From CAYQUO01 sp964420835 (GTDB lineage Bacteria; Chloroflexota; Anaerolineae; Anaerolineales; Anaerolineaceae), in NCBI GenBank assembly GCA_964420835.1, contig CAYQUO010000006.1:104554-168553 (forward strand): DNA of 64,000 nt. The letters are read 5' to 3'. The notes under the pieces are model-generated. The model made no database searches and was not told where the DNA came from. It saw nothing but the letters and a program-made list of their open reading frames with translations. The position numbers were made by a program, and so were the translations under genes. Within the stretch, counting starts at the first letter, position 1; each line of letters begins with the position of its first letter. Positions 1 to 8,043 of the stretch are shown piece after piece.

Positions 1-1028
1 TCTATGGCGCCCATCCAGTGCCGGATGAAGATGGACATATTGGGGCGCAAAAGATGTATGACCTGGTTGGCACCTGTACACAAAAGGACCTTGTGCTGGC
101 TGCCATCACAGGCGGAAGTTCCGCCCTGTTGCCATTACCGGTGGAAGGGGTCAGCCTTGATGATAAGAAGAAAGTGAACGAGCTGCTGTTGCTTAGCGGT
201 GCCGACATCACGCAGATCAATGCCGTTCGCAAGCATCTTTCCCGGCTGAAAGGCGGTTGGTTGGCCAAACGCATCCTGCCTGCCACATTGATCAATCTGA
301 CAGTTTCGGATGTCATCGGAGACCCCCTGGACTACATCACCGACCCGACCGTACCGGATACAGCCACCTTCAATGACGCCCGCCGTGTAATGGACCTGTA
401 CAACCTTTGGGACAAATTCCCTCCTTCTGCAAGCAGTTACCTCCGCAAAGGCAGCCTTGAACAGGAAACCCCAAAGGATTTTCCCGGCATGCCCCTCCAC
501 TCCTTTATCGTTGTGAATAGCGCTGTTGCCTGTGAGGAAGCCGAACGCCGTTGCAGGGAACTGGGTTATACACCCATTATCCTCACCACTATGATGAAAG
601 GTGAAGCTCGTGAGGCGGGATCTTTCTTCGGCACCATTGCAGCCGAGATCGTTCGTTTCGGACGACCACTGCCCGCCCCCTGCGCCATCATCGCAGGAGG
701 TGAGAACACGGTCACCATCAACGGCCCCCACGGCGAAGGGGGGCCCAACCAGGAATTCGCCCTTTCCGCTTCACGTGAAATTCACGGCCTTGGAAAAACG
801 CTGGTCTGCTCCCTGGATACCGATGGAACGGATGGGCCCACCCCTTTGGCTGGAGGATTGGTGGACGGCCAAACCCTCTCCAGGGCTGGAAACTTGGGCA
901 TGGACATTGACCATGCACTGCAGGACCACGAGACGCTTCACGTCATTGAAAAATTGGGGGATGCGATCCTAACCGGCCATACGGGCACCAACATCAACGA
1001 TCTTAAGTTCATCCTGGTGTCCAAATAG
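1..1028 (+). CDS. Glycerate 2-kinase (DUF4147/MOFRL family), 5' end cut by window
   Basis: This is the C-terminal part of a GckA/TtuD-type glycerate kinase, which phosphorylates D-glycerate to 2-phosphoglycerate. The frame is open to the left edge: the codons before the first possible GTG (18) read YGAHPVP, matching the family's GHPVPDE motif, so the true start lies outside the window. GGSSALL (glycine-rich nucleotide/substrate loop) follows near residue 33. The MOFRL half contains GEGGPNQE and DTDGTDGPT, both typical of the C-terminal domain. The hydantoinase-like gene starts 27 bp downstream on the same strand, so the two are probably cotranscribed. Glycerate kinase is a usual last step of glyoxylate/tartronate-semialdehyde or hydroxypyruvate routes, including purine ring catabolism. 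The family call is firm; the pathway is inferred. Confidence 0.9.
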   Translation, partial: YGAHPVPDEDGHIGAQKMYDLVGTCTQKDLVLAAITGGSSALLPLPVEGVSLDDKKKVNELLLLSGADITQINAVRKHLSRLKGGWLAKRILPATLINLTVSDVIGDPLDYITDPTVPDTATFNDARRVMDLYNLWDKFPPSASSYLRKGSLEQETPKDFPGMPLHSFIVVNSAVACEEAERRCRELGYTPIILTTMMKGEAREAGSFFGTIAAEIVRFGRPLPAPCAIIAGGENTVTINGPHGEGGPNQEFALSASREIHGLGKTLVCSLDTDGTDGPTPLAGGLVDGQTLSRAGNLGMDIDHALQDHETLHVIEKLGDAILTGHTGTNINDLKFILVSK

Positions 1029-1055
1029 GAAAATAAGGAACATAAAGGAGGCACC

Positions 1056-2432
1056 ATGCTGGAGCTACTTGTAAAAAATGGGGAATGTGTCAATCCTGAT
1101 TCCAGCTTCCACGCTGATATTGCCGTGGAAAATGGCAGGATCGTCCAGATTGGTAAAAACCTAAACCTTAAGGCTGAACAGGTCATCGATGCCGCAGGCA
1201 AACAGGTGCTCCCGGGCATTGTGGATTCCCATGTTCACCTGCCCTGGCCATCCGTTAGTTTTGATTCCGTTGATGATTTTGACTCAGGAACCACGGCCGC
1301 CGTCTTTGGCGGCGTCACAACCATTATCGAATATATTGTCCCGGACGAGAGCGGGCGCATCATACCTTCCCTCGAATCTGAGATCGGCAAAGCAGAAAAG
1401 ACGTCCCGCTGCGATTACAGTTTCCACCTGATTTTACGCAAGGTCACTGACGAAACACTGAAAGACATGGAGGAGGCTTTCCGTCGGGGTTTTACCAGCT
1501 TTAAAGTGTATACCGCCTACTCAGGCTTCCGTCTTGAGGACGATGCAGTCCTAAAAGTGCTGGAAAAGGCACGCCAGCTGGGTGCCATTGTCTGTTTTCA
1601 CGCCGAAGATGGTGTGCTGGTGGATTTTGCCAGCGCACAACTTGCCAGGGAGGGAAAAACCCAGATCCGGTATTATCCCCAGGCACATCCATACATGGCG
1701 GATGTTGAAGCCACTTTTCGGATGATCAGTTATGCCCGTCATGTCGGGACCCGCATCCATATTGTGCACGTAAATACCAGCGAGGGTGCCGCACTGATCG
1801 CCAAGGCTCAAAAGGATGGGTTGCCGGTGACCGGGGAAACCTGCCCGCAGTACCTTACATTCACCGAGGAAGTCTACACCTCCGGAAAAAAAGAGGCAGC
1901 CTATTACATTCTGTCGCCACTCATCCGGACCGCCGCAGACCGCGATGCCCTTTGGCAGGCAGTTGCCACCGGCGACCTAAAGACCATCGCCACAGATCAT
2001 TGTCCCTACTCAAAAGAACAAAAATTCAAAGGCGGTGACGATTTTCGCACCGTCCCTGGTGGGGCTGGAGGTATCGGCAATAGCCTGTTAGTCGTTTATA
2101 ACCTTGGCGTTATGAGCGGTCGAATTTCGATGAACCAATTGGTCAATTCCATGTCAACAAACCCGGCGCGCATATTCAACCTCTACCCCCGTAAAGGCAT
2201 TATTGCTGTAGGAAGCGACGCGGACTTGGTCGTATTCGATCCGCAGGCTGCCCCGCGTAAACTGGATGTGAGCACCCTGCATTCCAAAGCCGATCACAGT
2301 ATCTATGAAGGCATGGCTTTTTCCGGCGCTGTTGCGGCCACCATCCTGCGGGGCCGGATTATTGTCGAAAATGGGGCGCTTGTGGAGAAGACCCCTCTCG
2401 GCAGCCTGCTAACCCGAACCGGATACGCCTGA
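1056..2432 (+). CDS. Dihydropyrimidinase / hydantoinase-like cyclic amidohydrolase
   Basis: A 458-residue metal-dependent amidohydrolase of the dihydropyrimidinase-hydantoinase-allantoinase group, which opens cyclic ureide or amide rings. Metal-binding features are present: HVH after PGIVDSH near residue 60, the lysine expected to be carboxylated in FTSFKVYTAYSG near 150, a histidine in CFHAEDG, another in IVHVNTSEG, and the aspartate in ATDHCPYS near 315. Length is normal for the family. The ATG at 1056 is preceded by AAAGGAGG. It follows the glycerate kinase by 27 bp and is followed by an intrinsic terminator. The exact substrate (dihydropyrimidine, hydantoin or other) cannot be read from sequence; allantoinase is an alternative. 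Confidence 0.88.
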   Translation: MLELLVKNGECVNPDSSFHADIAVENGRIVQIGKNLNLKAEQVIDAAGKQVLPGIVDSHVHLPWPSVSFDSVDDFDSGTTAAVFGGVTTIIEYIVPDESGRIIPSLESEIGKAEKTSRCDYSFHLILRKVTDETLKDMEEAFRRGFTSFKVYTAYSGFRLEDDAVLKVLEKARQLGAIVCFHAEDGVLVDFASAQLAREGKTQIRYYPQAHPYMADVEATFRMISYARHVGTRIHIVHVNTSEGAALIAKAQKDGLPVTGETCPQYLTFTEEVYTSGKKEAAYYILSPLIRTAADRDALWQAVATGDLKTIATDHCPYSKEQKFKGGDDFRTVPGGAGGIGNSLLVVYNLGVMSGRISMNQLVNSMSTNPARIFNLYPRKGIIAVGSDADLVVFDPQAAPRKLDVSTLHSKADHSIYEGMAFSGAVAATILRGRIIVENGALVEKTPLGSLLTRTGYA

Positions 2433-2456
2433 TCTGCCCCTTCATTCAACAAACAG

Positions 2457-2494
2457 AAAGGACAGCCCAATCGAACTTGCGGCTGTCCTTTTTT
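2457..2494 (+). terminator. Intrinsic terminator after the hydantoinase gene
   Basis: An 11-bp stem (AAAGGACAGCC with GGCTGTCCTTT) encloses a 13-nt loop and runs into a T tract. It lies 24 bp after the plus-strand stop codon and 17 bp from the convergent HAD gene stop, so it may serve both strands, although the minus-strand T tract is weaker. Confidence 0.85.
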
Positions 2495-2510
2495 AATTCA
2501 AAGTAGGCAA

Positions 2511-3269
2511 TTAGAACAAGCCCAATACATCCGTGATCGATTTCAGGATGTGATCCGCCACAATAGGGCCACGTTCATCTCCTGGACGGAATTCTCCACT
2601 GGTAACCAACCCCGAGGCCAGACCGGCGTTCCGGGCTCCCAGGATATCCGAGCTGACCCGGTCACCTACAGCCAGCACCTGCCCAGGGGCCAGGTCCATT
2701 CCTTCAAGAGCCAAATGGTAACTGTAAGGATTGGGCTTGCCAACATATACCGCCTGTTTTCCGGAAGCCCGTTCCAACAAGCCTACCCACGACCCCACAT
2801 TTAATTCCAATTCCCCCAGGCTGGAATCGACCAATTCAGGGATCATGCCAATCAACCGGGAGCCACTGGAGATGAGCCGGAGTGCTTGGTTTAGGTGTAT
2901 AAAATCGAATTCGTCCCGCCCATCACCAATTACGATATATTCTGGATTTACCCTGTCGTGGACAAAGTCCCGGAACTCTTCCCGCCCCTCGCGGTATAAC
3001 ATCAACCAGATTGAGCGCGGCTGGATTTCCCTCAGGTAGCAGGCCGTGGCATAAGATGCCGTAAACACCTCATGCAGTTCTGCTCGAAACCCGGACCGGA
3101 TCAGCCCCTCCGTACAGGATTGCCGGCTTTTCAGGGTGCTATTGGTCAGGAAGCGTATTGGAATGCCTTGTTCCCGCAATTCTCGTACGGCTTCAACCGC
3201 GCCGGGGTACACCTTTCCCTGGTATTCCAGAACGCCATCGATGTCGAAGATGACACCTTTGTAGGGCAT
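2511..3269 (-). CDS. HAD-superfamily hydrolase, subfamily IIA (NagD/PGP-like)
   Basis: A predicted phosphatase of about 252 residues with the NagD/phosphoglycolate phosphatase layout. The nucleophile motif DIDGVL comes right after the start, FLTNST is motif II, and VGDRVSSDILGA near residue 205 is motif IV. VGKPNP precedes motif IV, as in subfamily IIA. I start it at the ATG at 3269 (MPYKGVIFD); the frame continues 32 codons upstream, but that extension overlaps glpD and lacks family similarity. The start is only 14 bp after the glpD stop and has no clear Shine-Dalgarno site, so translation is probably coupled. A glycerol-phosphate or glycolate-phosphate substrate would fit the glpD neighbour, but this is inference. 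Confidence 0.85.
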   Translation of the reverse strand: MPYKGVIFDIDGVLEYQGKVYPGAVEAVRELREQGIPIRFLTNSTLKSRQSCTEGLIRSGFRAELHEVFTASYATACYLREIQPRSIWLMLYREGREEFRDFVHDRVNPEYIVIGDGRDEFDFIHLNQALRLISSGSRLIGMIPELVDSSLGELELNVGSWVGLLERASGKQAVYVGKPNPYSYHLALEGMDLAPGQVLAVGDRVSSDILGARNAGLASGLVTSGEFRPGDERGPIVADHILKSITDVLGLF

Positions 3270-3283
3270 TATTGAAACCGCGC

Positions 3284-4972
3284 TCAGGCCAGTTCCACAA
3301 CGTGTCGGGTGCGCAACAGTTCTTTCAATCTGGTGATTTCTTCCTTCCGTCGGCTGGAATTCCATCCAAGGGCCTCGGAAGAAATTTCCGCCAGTTCTTC
3401 CACCAGGGCCTTTGTCAGCTTCCCTTGCATGCCCAGCGAGGTTCTGCGTATTGCAAGGTCATCCAGCCGCTCCACCTTTTCATGCAGGCACAGGTACTGG
3501 ATCTCTCGCCGGGTGTATTCCGGAGTATGCTTTAATGGTGCATCCTTGCCGGCTGCCGAGAACTCCGCCAATCTCTCTGTCCAGGTTCCATAGCGTTCCA
3601 GCCATGTATCCAGGCGTTCGACCGGCAAACCGGTTTTTTTGGAAAGGTTGGCTAGCCATTCTTTTCTTTTTTCCACCGAAATGGGATAGCCCTTGCCGCC
3701 GCCAATGGGCAAATCCACTGTGTCTTTCAATCGTTTTCTGCCCAAGAGACCCAAAGTTCGCTCTGTTATCTGTGCAGCAAACGCCCGAAAGGTGGTCCAC
3801 TTTCCCCCCACCATACTGTACACCGGGAAGGGCAGTTTCCCTTCGATCACCTCGATGGAGTGGTCACGGGTGATCTGCCCGGCAACCTTGGCATCGCTGG
3901 CAGGCAATGGGCGAACACCCGAGAAGGTGAAGACGATCTGGGATCGATCGACCGGTATGTTCGGGAAAACCCTATGGATCATTTCGAGAAAATACGTCGT
4001 TTCTTCTGGAGTGCAAACCGCCGAATCTGGATCTTCGATCGGAATATCCGAAGTGCCGACCATTACCTGATCAAAGAAAGGCAGGATAAGAACAATGCGA
4101 CCATCTTTGTTTTCGAAAAAGAATTCATGATCCCCAATCATCTCGCGTAAAGCCGGATTTTCCAGGATCAGGTGAGATCCTTTCGTCCCGCCCATGTATC
4201 TTGTGGGGTAACCCAGGGCCGTGTTAATGAGGTCGATCCATGGTCCACCAGCATTAATAACCACCTTGGGCTCAACCTCAACTGTCCCCCCTCCGATCTC
4301 ATCCCTCAGGATGACCCGGTTGCCGTTGGAGCCAACCGCCCGCAGATAATTGACCGCCCGTGCCTCCGAATGATCAGCTTCCGCATCCAGGGCAAGTTCA
4401 AGCGAGATGCGCTCGGGATATGGCATATACGCATCGTAATATGTAGCCGTACAAAGGATGTCCGGTGCGATTGCTGGATATTGTTTCAGGGTTTCCTTTC
4501 TCATTGAAAATTTATGAGGTTTTGTGCGCCGGTTCCGGCCAGTATAACTGTCGTACATGATTAATCCGAACTTGATGATCACCGCTCCGCGTTCGGAGGG
4601 TTTGTCCAGCAACCGCAGGAATTTCAAGGGTGCATTAAACAAACCGGAAAACCATTTAAACATTGGAATGGTCGTTGGCAGGAGCTTGACCGCATGTGGT
4701 GCATTTTTTAATAAAAGTTCCCGTTCGTGGACAGCCTCCCGCACCAGCCTGAACTCTCCGTTTTCCAGGTAGCGGATGCCTCCATGGACCATGTGAGAGG
4801 ATGCAGCGCTTGCCCCGATGGAAATATCTCCAGCCTCTGCCAGCAGCACATCCACACCCTGCAATGCAAGGTCTCTAAAAGTACCCATCCCATTTACACC
4901 ACCTCCCAGGATGAGGACACTCACTTTTGGGTTCTTGCGATAATGGGCGATCAGATCACTACGACTTGTCAT
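3284..4972 (-). CDS. glpD: Glycerol-3-phosphate dehydrogenase (FAD-dependent, GlpD/GlpA type)
   Basis: Oxidises sn-glycerol-3-phosphate to dihydroxyacetone phosphate at the membrane using FAD. The N-terminal dinucleotide fold has ILGGGVNGMG near residues 21-30. Other GlpD signatures are HGGIRYLE, INAGGPWID, FSGVRPL and GGKWTTFR. A C-terminal helical domain follows after about residue 420. I chose the ATG at 4972 because GGAGAA sits 6-7 bp upstream; a TTG six codons earlier has no ribosome site. It is probably transcribed from the extended -10 promoter at 5022-5030 together with the HAD phosphatase. No separate GlpB/GlpC genes are adjacent. Confidence 0.95.
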   Translation of the reverse strand: MTSRSDLIAHYRKNPKVSVLILGGGVNGMGTFRDLALQGVDVLLAEAGDISIGASAASSHMVHGGIRYLENGEFRLVREAVHERELLLKNAPHAVKLLPTTIPMFKWFSGLFNAPLKFLRLLDKPSERGAVIIKFGLIMYDSYTGRNRRTKPHKFSMRKETLKQYPAIAPDILCTATYYDAYMPYPERISLELALDAEADHSEARAVNYLRAVGSNGNRVILRDEIGGGTVEVEPKVVINAGGPWIDLINTALGYPTRYMGGTKGSHLILENPALREMIGDHEFFFENKDGRIVLILPFFDQVMVGTSDIPIEDPDSAVCTPEETTYFLEMIHRVFPNIPVDRSQIVFTFSGVRPLPASDAKVAGQITRDHSIEVIEGKLPFPVYSMVGGKWTTFRAFAAQITERTLGLLGRKRLKDTVDLPIGGGKGYPISVEKRKEWLANLSKKTGLPVERLDTWLERYGTWTERLAEFSAAGKDAPLKHTPEYTRREIQYLCLHEKVERLDDLAIRRTSLGMQGKLTKALVEELAEISSEALGWNSSRRKEEITRLKELLRTRHVVELA

Positions 4973-5021
4973 AACTTTTCTCCAATGCAATGAATTATGG
5001 GTTTGCTTTCATGGTGCACGA

Positions 5022-5030
5022 ATTATATCA
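5022..5030 (-). promoter_or_regulatory. Extended -10 promoter of glpD
   Basis: On the minus strand the sequence reads TGATATAAT, a TGn extension plus a consensus TATAAT, about 50 bp before the glpD ATG. No good -35 element is visible at 16-18 bp, which is normal for extended -10 promoters. Confidence 0.6.
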
Positions 5031-5161
5031 AATTCTCACCTGCCGGAAGCCCGGACACGTGAGATGATTAACAGGAAATATCTACAATCAAGCCGGATTT
5101 TTTTACCCGCCCTGGAATTTTTCGGACAACAATCAAAAACCGGTTTGTCGGAAGGCTGGTT

Positions 5162-6400
5162 TCAATTGGAAGGCAATTCCTTCGGTGTAACCAGGCTCCT
5201 GGCCAGGGTGTTAAAATCCATTCCTGTTGGCTGCTGGAACACTCGCAGGTCAAAATGGCTGGCTGCCGCTAACAGGTTATCAAAAATCTCGGATTGGATG
5301 TGTTCATATTCTTCCCAGACAGTGGTTCGGGTAAACACGTACAACTCCAGCGGCAATCCATCAGGTCGGGGTTCCAGCGTTCGGACAAGAAAAGGGAGGG
5401 CTTCCTGGTGAATATCCGAACGGTTTCGCAGATAGGCCGAAATGTATTCCCTAAAAGCCTCCAGGTTGGTCACCTGTGGGCCATCCAGTGGCGAATCCTT
5501 TTTGGCTGGATTTTCCGCATGGTAATTGGAGATCTTCTCGATCCTCAGGCTGACATAACCACCGATCAGGTCAATCTTTTGCAGCCGTTTCAGCAACTCC
5601 TGGTCGCAGAATTTTATTGTGGTCATATCAACCAGGATTGGTCGCTCAATACGTCGCCCTCCGGCCTCCTTCATCCCACGCCAGTTATTAAAGGACACAT
5701 CAACCATTTTATAGGTTGGAATTACTGAAAAGGTCATGTCGAAGTTTTGCACGCGGATGGAGTGCAGGCTGACATTCACTACATCCCCATCGGCGCCATA
5801 ATCCGGCACTTCAATCCAATCTCCCTCCTTGATCATGTCATTGGCCACCATTTGGATACTGGCTACAATCGATAGAATGGTGTTTTGAAAGATTAGCAGC
5901 AATACCGTCGTCAGTGCTCCCAGACCGGTCAGCAGAACAACAGGTGATTCCCCGGAAAACAGCGAAACGGTTAATATGATTGCAACCAGGATAATTAGGA
6001 TCTTCACCAGGTCCAGGTAGCTTTGAATGCTTACCCCATTGTAGTTCGGCCTGCTCTCATATATTTCGTTCACAGCATTCATCAATGAATGCAGGGTTAA
6101 TGAAGTCAACCAAAGAATGAAGAAGAGAAGCACTCTGTTCAACAGGTGACTGTACTCAGGTACAATGGCAGCCAGTCCATAAAAGAAACCCAATGGCACC
6201 AGCCATGAGAGGCGGTTGGGCTTCAAGTGTTTAATTAGAATATCATCCGTTTTGGTTTTCGAGCGGGCGGCAAGCCCCTGGAGCCCACGCATCACCCCGT
6301 TTCTTGTCAGGGAAAAAAGGAATGCAGCAAGGACAATGGCAAGCCATGCAGATTCCAAAGGGTTGTTGATAATCCATTCATGAATGAAGGAAAGTCTCAT
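5162..6400 (-). CDS. MscS-family mechanosensitive channel (YbdG/miniconductance-like)
   Basis: A 412-residue inner-membrane protein. Hydrophobic segments lie near residues 15-30, 65-85, 90-105, 135-150 and 155-180. The pore-lining region (LLTGLGALTTVLLLIFQNT) and following beta domain (GDWIEVPDYGADGDVV) match MscS. The long C-terminal domain with FNNWRGM and an insertion before the end resembles the YbdG/MscM miniconductance branch rather than E. coli MscS (286 residues). AGAGGGTGA precedes the ATG at 6400. Role: release of solutes on osmotic downshift. It sits between the catabolic operon and glpD, with an AT-rich 103-bp spacer upstream and no sharp promoter visible there. Confidence 0.9.
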   Translation of the reverse strand: MRLSFIHEWIINNPLESAWLAIVLAAFLFSLTRNGVMRGLQGLAARSKTKTDDILIKHLKPNRLSWLVPLGFFYGLAAIVPEYSHLLNRVLLFFILWLTSLTLHSLMNAVNEIYESRPNYNGVSIQSYLDLVKILIILVAIILTVSLFSGESPVVLLTGLGALTTVLLLIFQNTILSIVASIQMVANDMIKEGDWIEVPDYGADGDVVNVSLHSIRVQNFDMTFSVIPTYKMVDVSFNNWRGMKEAGGRRIERPILVDMTTIKFCDQELLKRLQKIDLIGGYVSLRIEKISNYHAENPAKKDSPLDGPQVTNLEAFREYISAYLRNRSDIHQEALPFLVRTLEPRPDGLPLELYVFTRTTVWEEYEHIQSEIFDNLLAAASHFDLRVFQQPTGMDFNTLARSLVTPKELPSN

Positions 6401-6503
6401 TTCACCCTCTTTATTATAGGGGTTTTATTACCTATATTATCTTAATTTTATATGGTTTATAGAAAATAATGCTTATTACAGGGGCAGCAGCGTAATACTT
6501 GTA

Positions 6504-8006
6504 TCAGGGGCGGTGAAAGGGCGGACCCAAACCTTTTAATCGCACGCCTTCCCTCAGTTGCGTGTACGGTATCTTGCTGGGATCCTCAATAATGGCGCTA
6601 GGCGCTTCCACGTTTACAATTCCACCAGCAATCGGTCCAAAATGCGCCCGGTAATGGTTCGCACTTTTCAAGGCCAAAATGCTCATCTCTGAAGGTTCGA
6701 TCCCAACCACCTGAAATTGTGACTGATCCAATGCCTGCATGCGCCCGGAGGAAACAACCACGTGGACTTGACCAATAAGGAGGTGCGCCATCTTTCCCAG
6801 GTCCAGTTTCCTGCCTTCTACCATTGGTCCGGTTCCCGTGAATTCACCTTCATAAAGTTTTATGACCCGGAAACGGCCCTGGAATGGCACATGCCCAGGC
6901 AGTGAATGGCCCCCAACAGCGAGATCGACCTCTGAGCCTTCTCCGGCTTCCCACGCTGCCTGTGCGGTCGCGGGATCATGGATCAAACCGACGGCTGTGT
7001 TATTGGCTCCCTTCCGTACAAGTGTCTCCAACAGCCAGGTGGAATCCGAGGGACTGCCACCTCCTGCATTATCCTGGATGTCCGCCAGAATGATCGGCCC
7101 GGTGGCTTTTTCGGCCATTAGCATTGCCTTATCCACGGCTTCATCGCAGGGCAGCAGGTCGGTTCCGAACTCACTTTCGTGGGCGAGCAGGTATTCCATC
7201 ATCCGATCAACGGTTGCTTCCGCAAGGTCTTTCTCAACGGCGTAGGCAAACCAGGAAGGGCCGGTGTGCGGAAGGTCGCTGGGCGGGAATCCTTCCATTA
7301 GCGACATGGATAGAACCCCCGGTGTTCGCTCTAACTCTTCCACCAGGGCATACACGCTTTTCGCAGGGTCGCGTGTGGTAGGTTGGGTCGTGCTGGGCAT
7401 TAGGAACGGTCCTTGTCGAAAAGCCCCGTAAAGTTCTGCTCCACTGACGATGTAAGCCAGCAGCCTGGCACAACGCTGGCCGTTCTCGTAGCCATCCACG
7501 TGGGGATAGGTCCTGTAACCCACCAGGGCTGTGGCCAGTTCAAAGCATTCCGGGGAGATGTTCCCATGCAGGTCCAATGAAACCACTATGGGTATCTGCC
7601 CAACCACTTCTCGGCAACGTTTCAGGATCTCGGTCTCAGCATCCTGCAAATTCCCATAGACCATGGCACCGTGCAGATCCAGGAAAAGTCCATCGTATGG
7701 CATTCCTTTCTTCAATTCGTCAATAAGCATTCCACACAATTTATGAAACACTTCCGCAGATACGGGCGCCGAAGGCTCCGCTCCGCACCAGGCAAGTGGG
7801 ACAACCTGCATATCCAGGTCTTCTACAAGAGAAAGGAAACCACTGGCGGCGATATTAAATCGCCCTTTCCCAAATTCCAGGATCTCTGCCCCCTTCTTCA
7901 TGGCTGGATAGAATCCATCAACCTCCAAAAAGTTCTCCAATCCTGCCGGAATGCTGGAGAATGTGTTTGTCTCCTGGATCATCCCCCCCAAACCAATTCG
8001 AAACAT
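6504..8006 (-). CDS. M81 family metallopeptidase-like protein (MlrC family)
   Basis: About 500 residues. The N-terminal M81 domain has GGMIQETNTFS, DLHGAMV and SLDLHGNIS; the MlrC C-terminal domain has DIQDNAGGGSPSDST near residue 310. MlrC was named for microcystin breakdown, but most relatives sit in small-molecule catabolic operons, as here, and their substrates are largely unknown; a cyclic amide or peptide-like hydrolase is plausible. I start at the ATG at 8006 because the sequence before it (GAGGGTGATTCAC) reads as its ribosome site; a GTG three codons earlier lies inside that site. It is the last gene of the long catabolic operon, 37 bp after the transketolase-like gene. Confidence 0.88.
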   Translation of the reverse strand: MFRIGLGGMIQETNTFSSIPAGLENFLEVDGFYPAMKKGAEILEFGKGRFNIAASGFLSLVEDLDMQVVPLAWCGAEPSAPVSAEVFHKLCGMLIDELKKGMPYDGLFLDLHGAMVYGNLQDAETEILKRCREVVGQIPIVVSLDLHGNISPECFELATALVGYRTYPHVDGYENGQRCARLLAYIVSGAELYGAFRQGPFLMPSTTQPTTRDPAKSVYALVEELERTPGVLSMSLMEGFPPSDLPHTGPSWFAYAVEKDLAEATVDRMMEYLLAHESEFGTDLLPCDEAVDKAMLMAEKATGPIILADIQDNAGGGSPSDSTWLLETLVRKGANNTAVGLIHDPATAQAAWEAGEGSEVDLAVGGHSLPGHVPFQGRFRVIKLYEGEFTGTGPMVEGRKLDLGKMAHLLIGQVHVVVSSGRMQALDQSQFQVVGIEPSEMSILALKSANHYRAHFGPIAGGIVNVEAPSAIIEDPSKIPYTQLREGVRLKGLGPPFHRP

Positions 8007-8043
8007 GTGAATCACCCTCGTTTCTAATATTTATAATGACTGT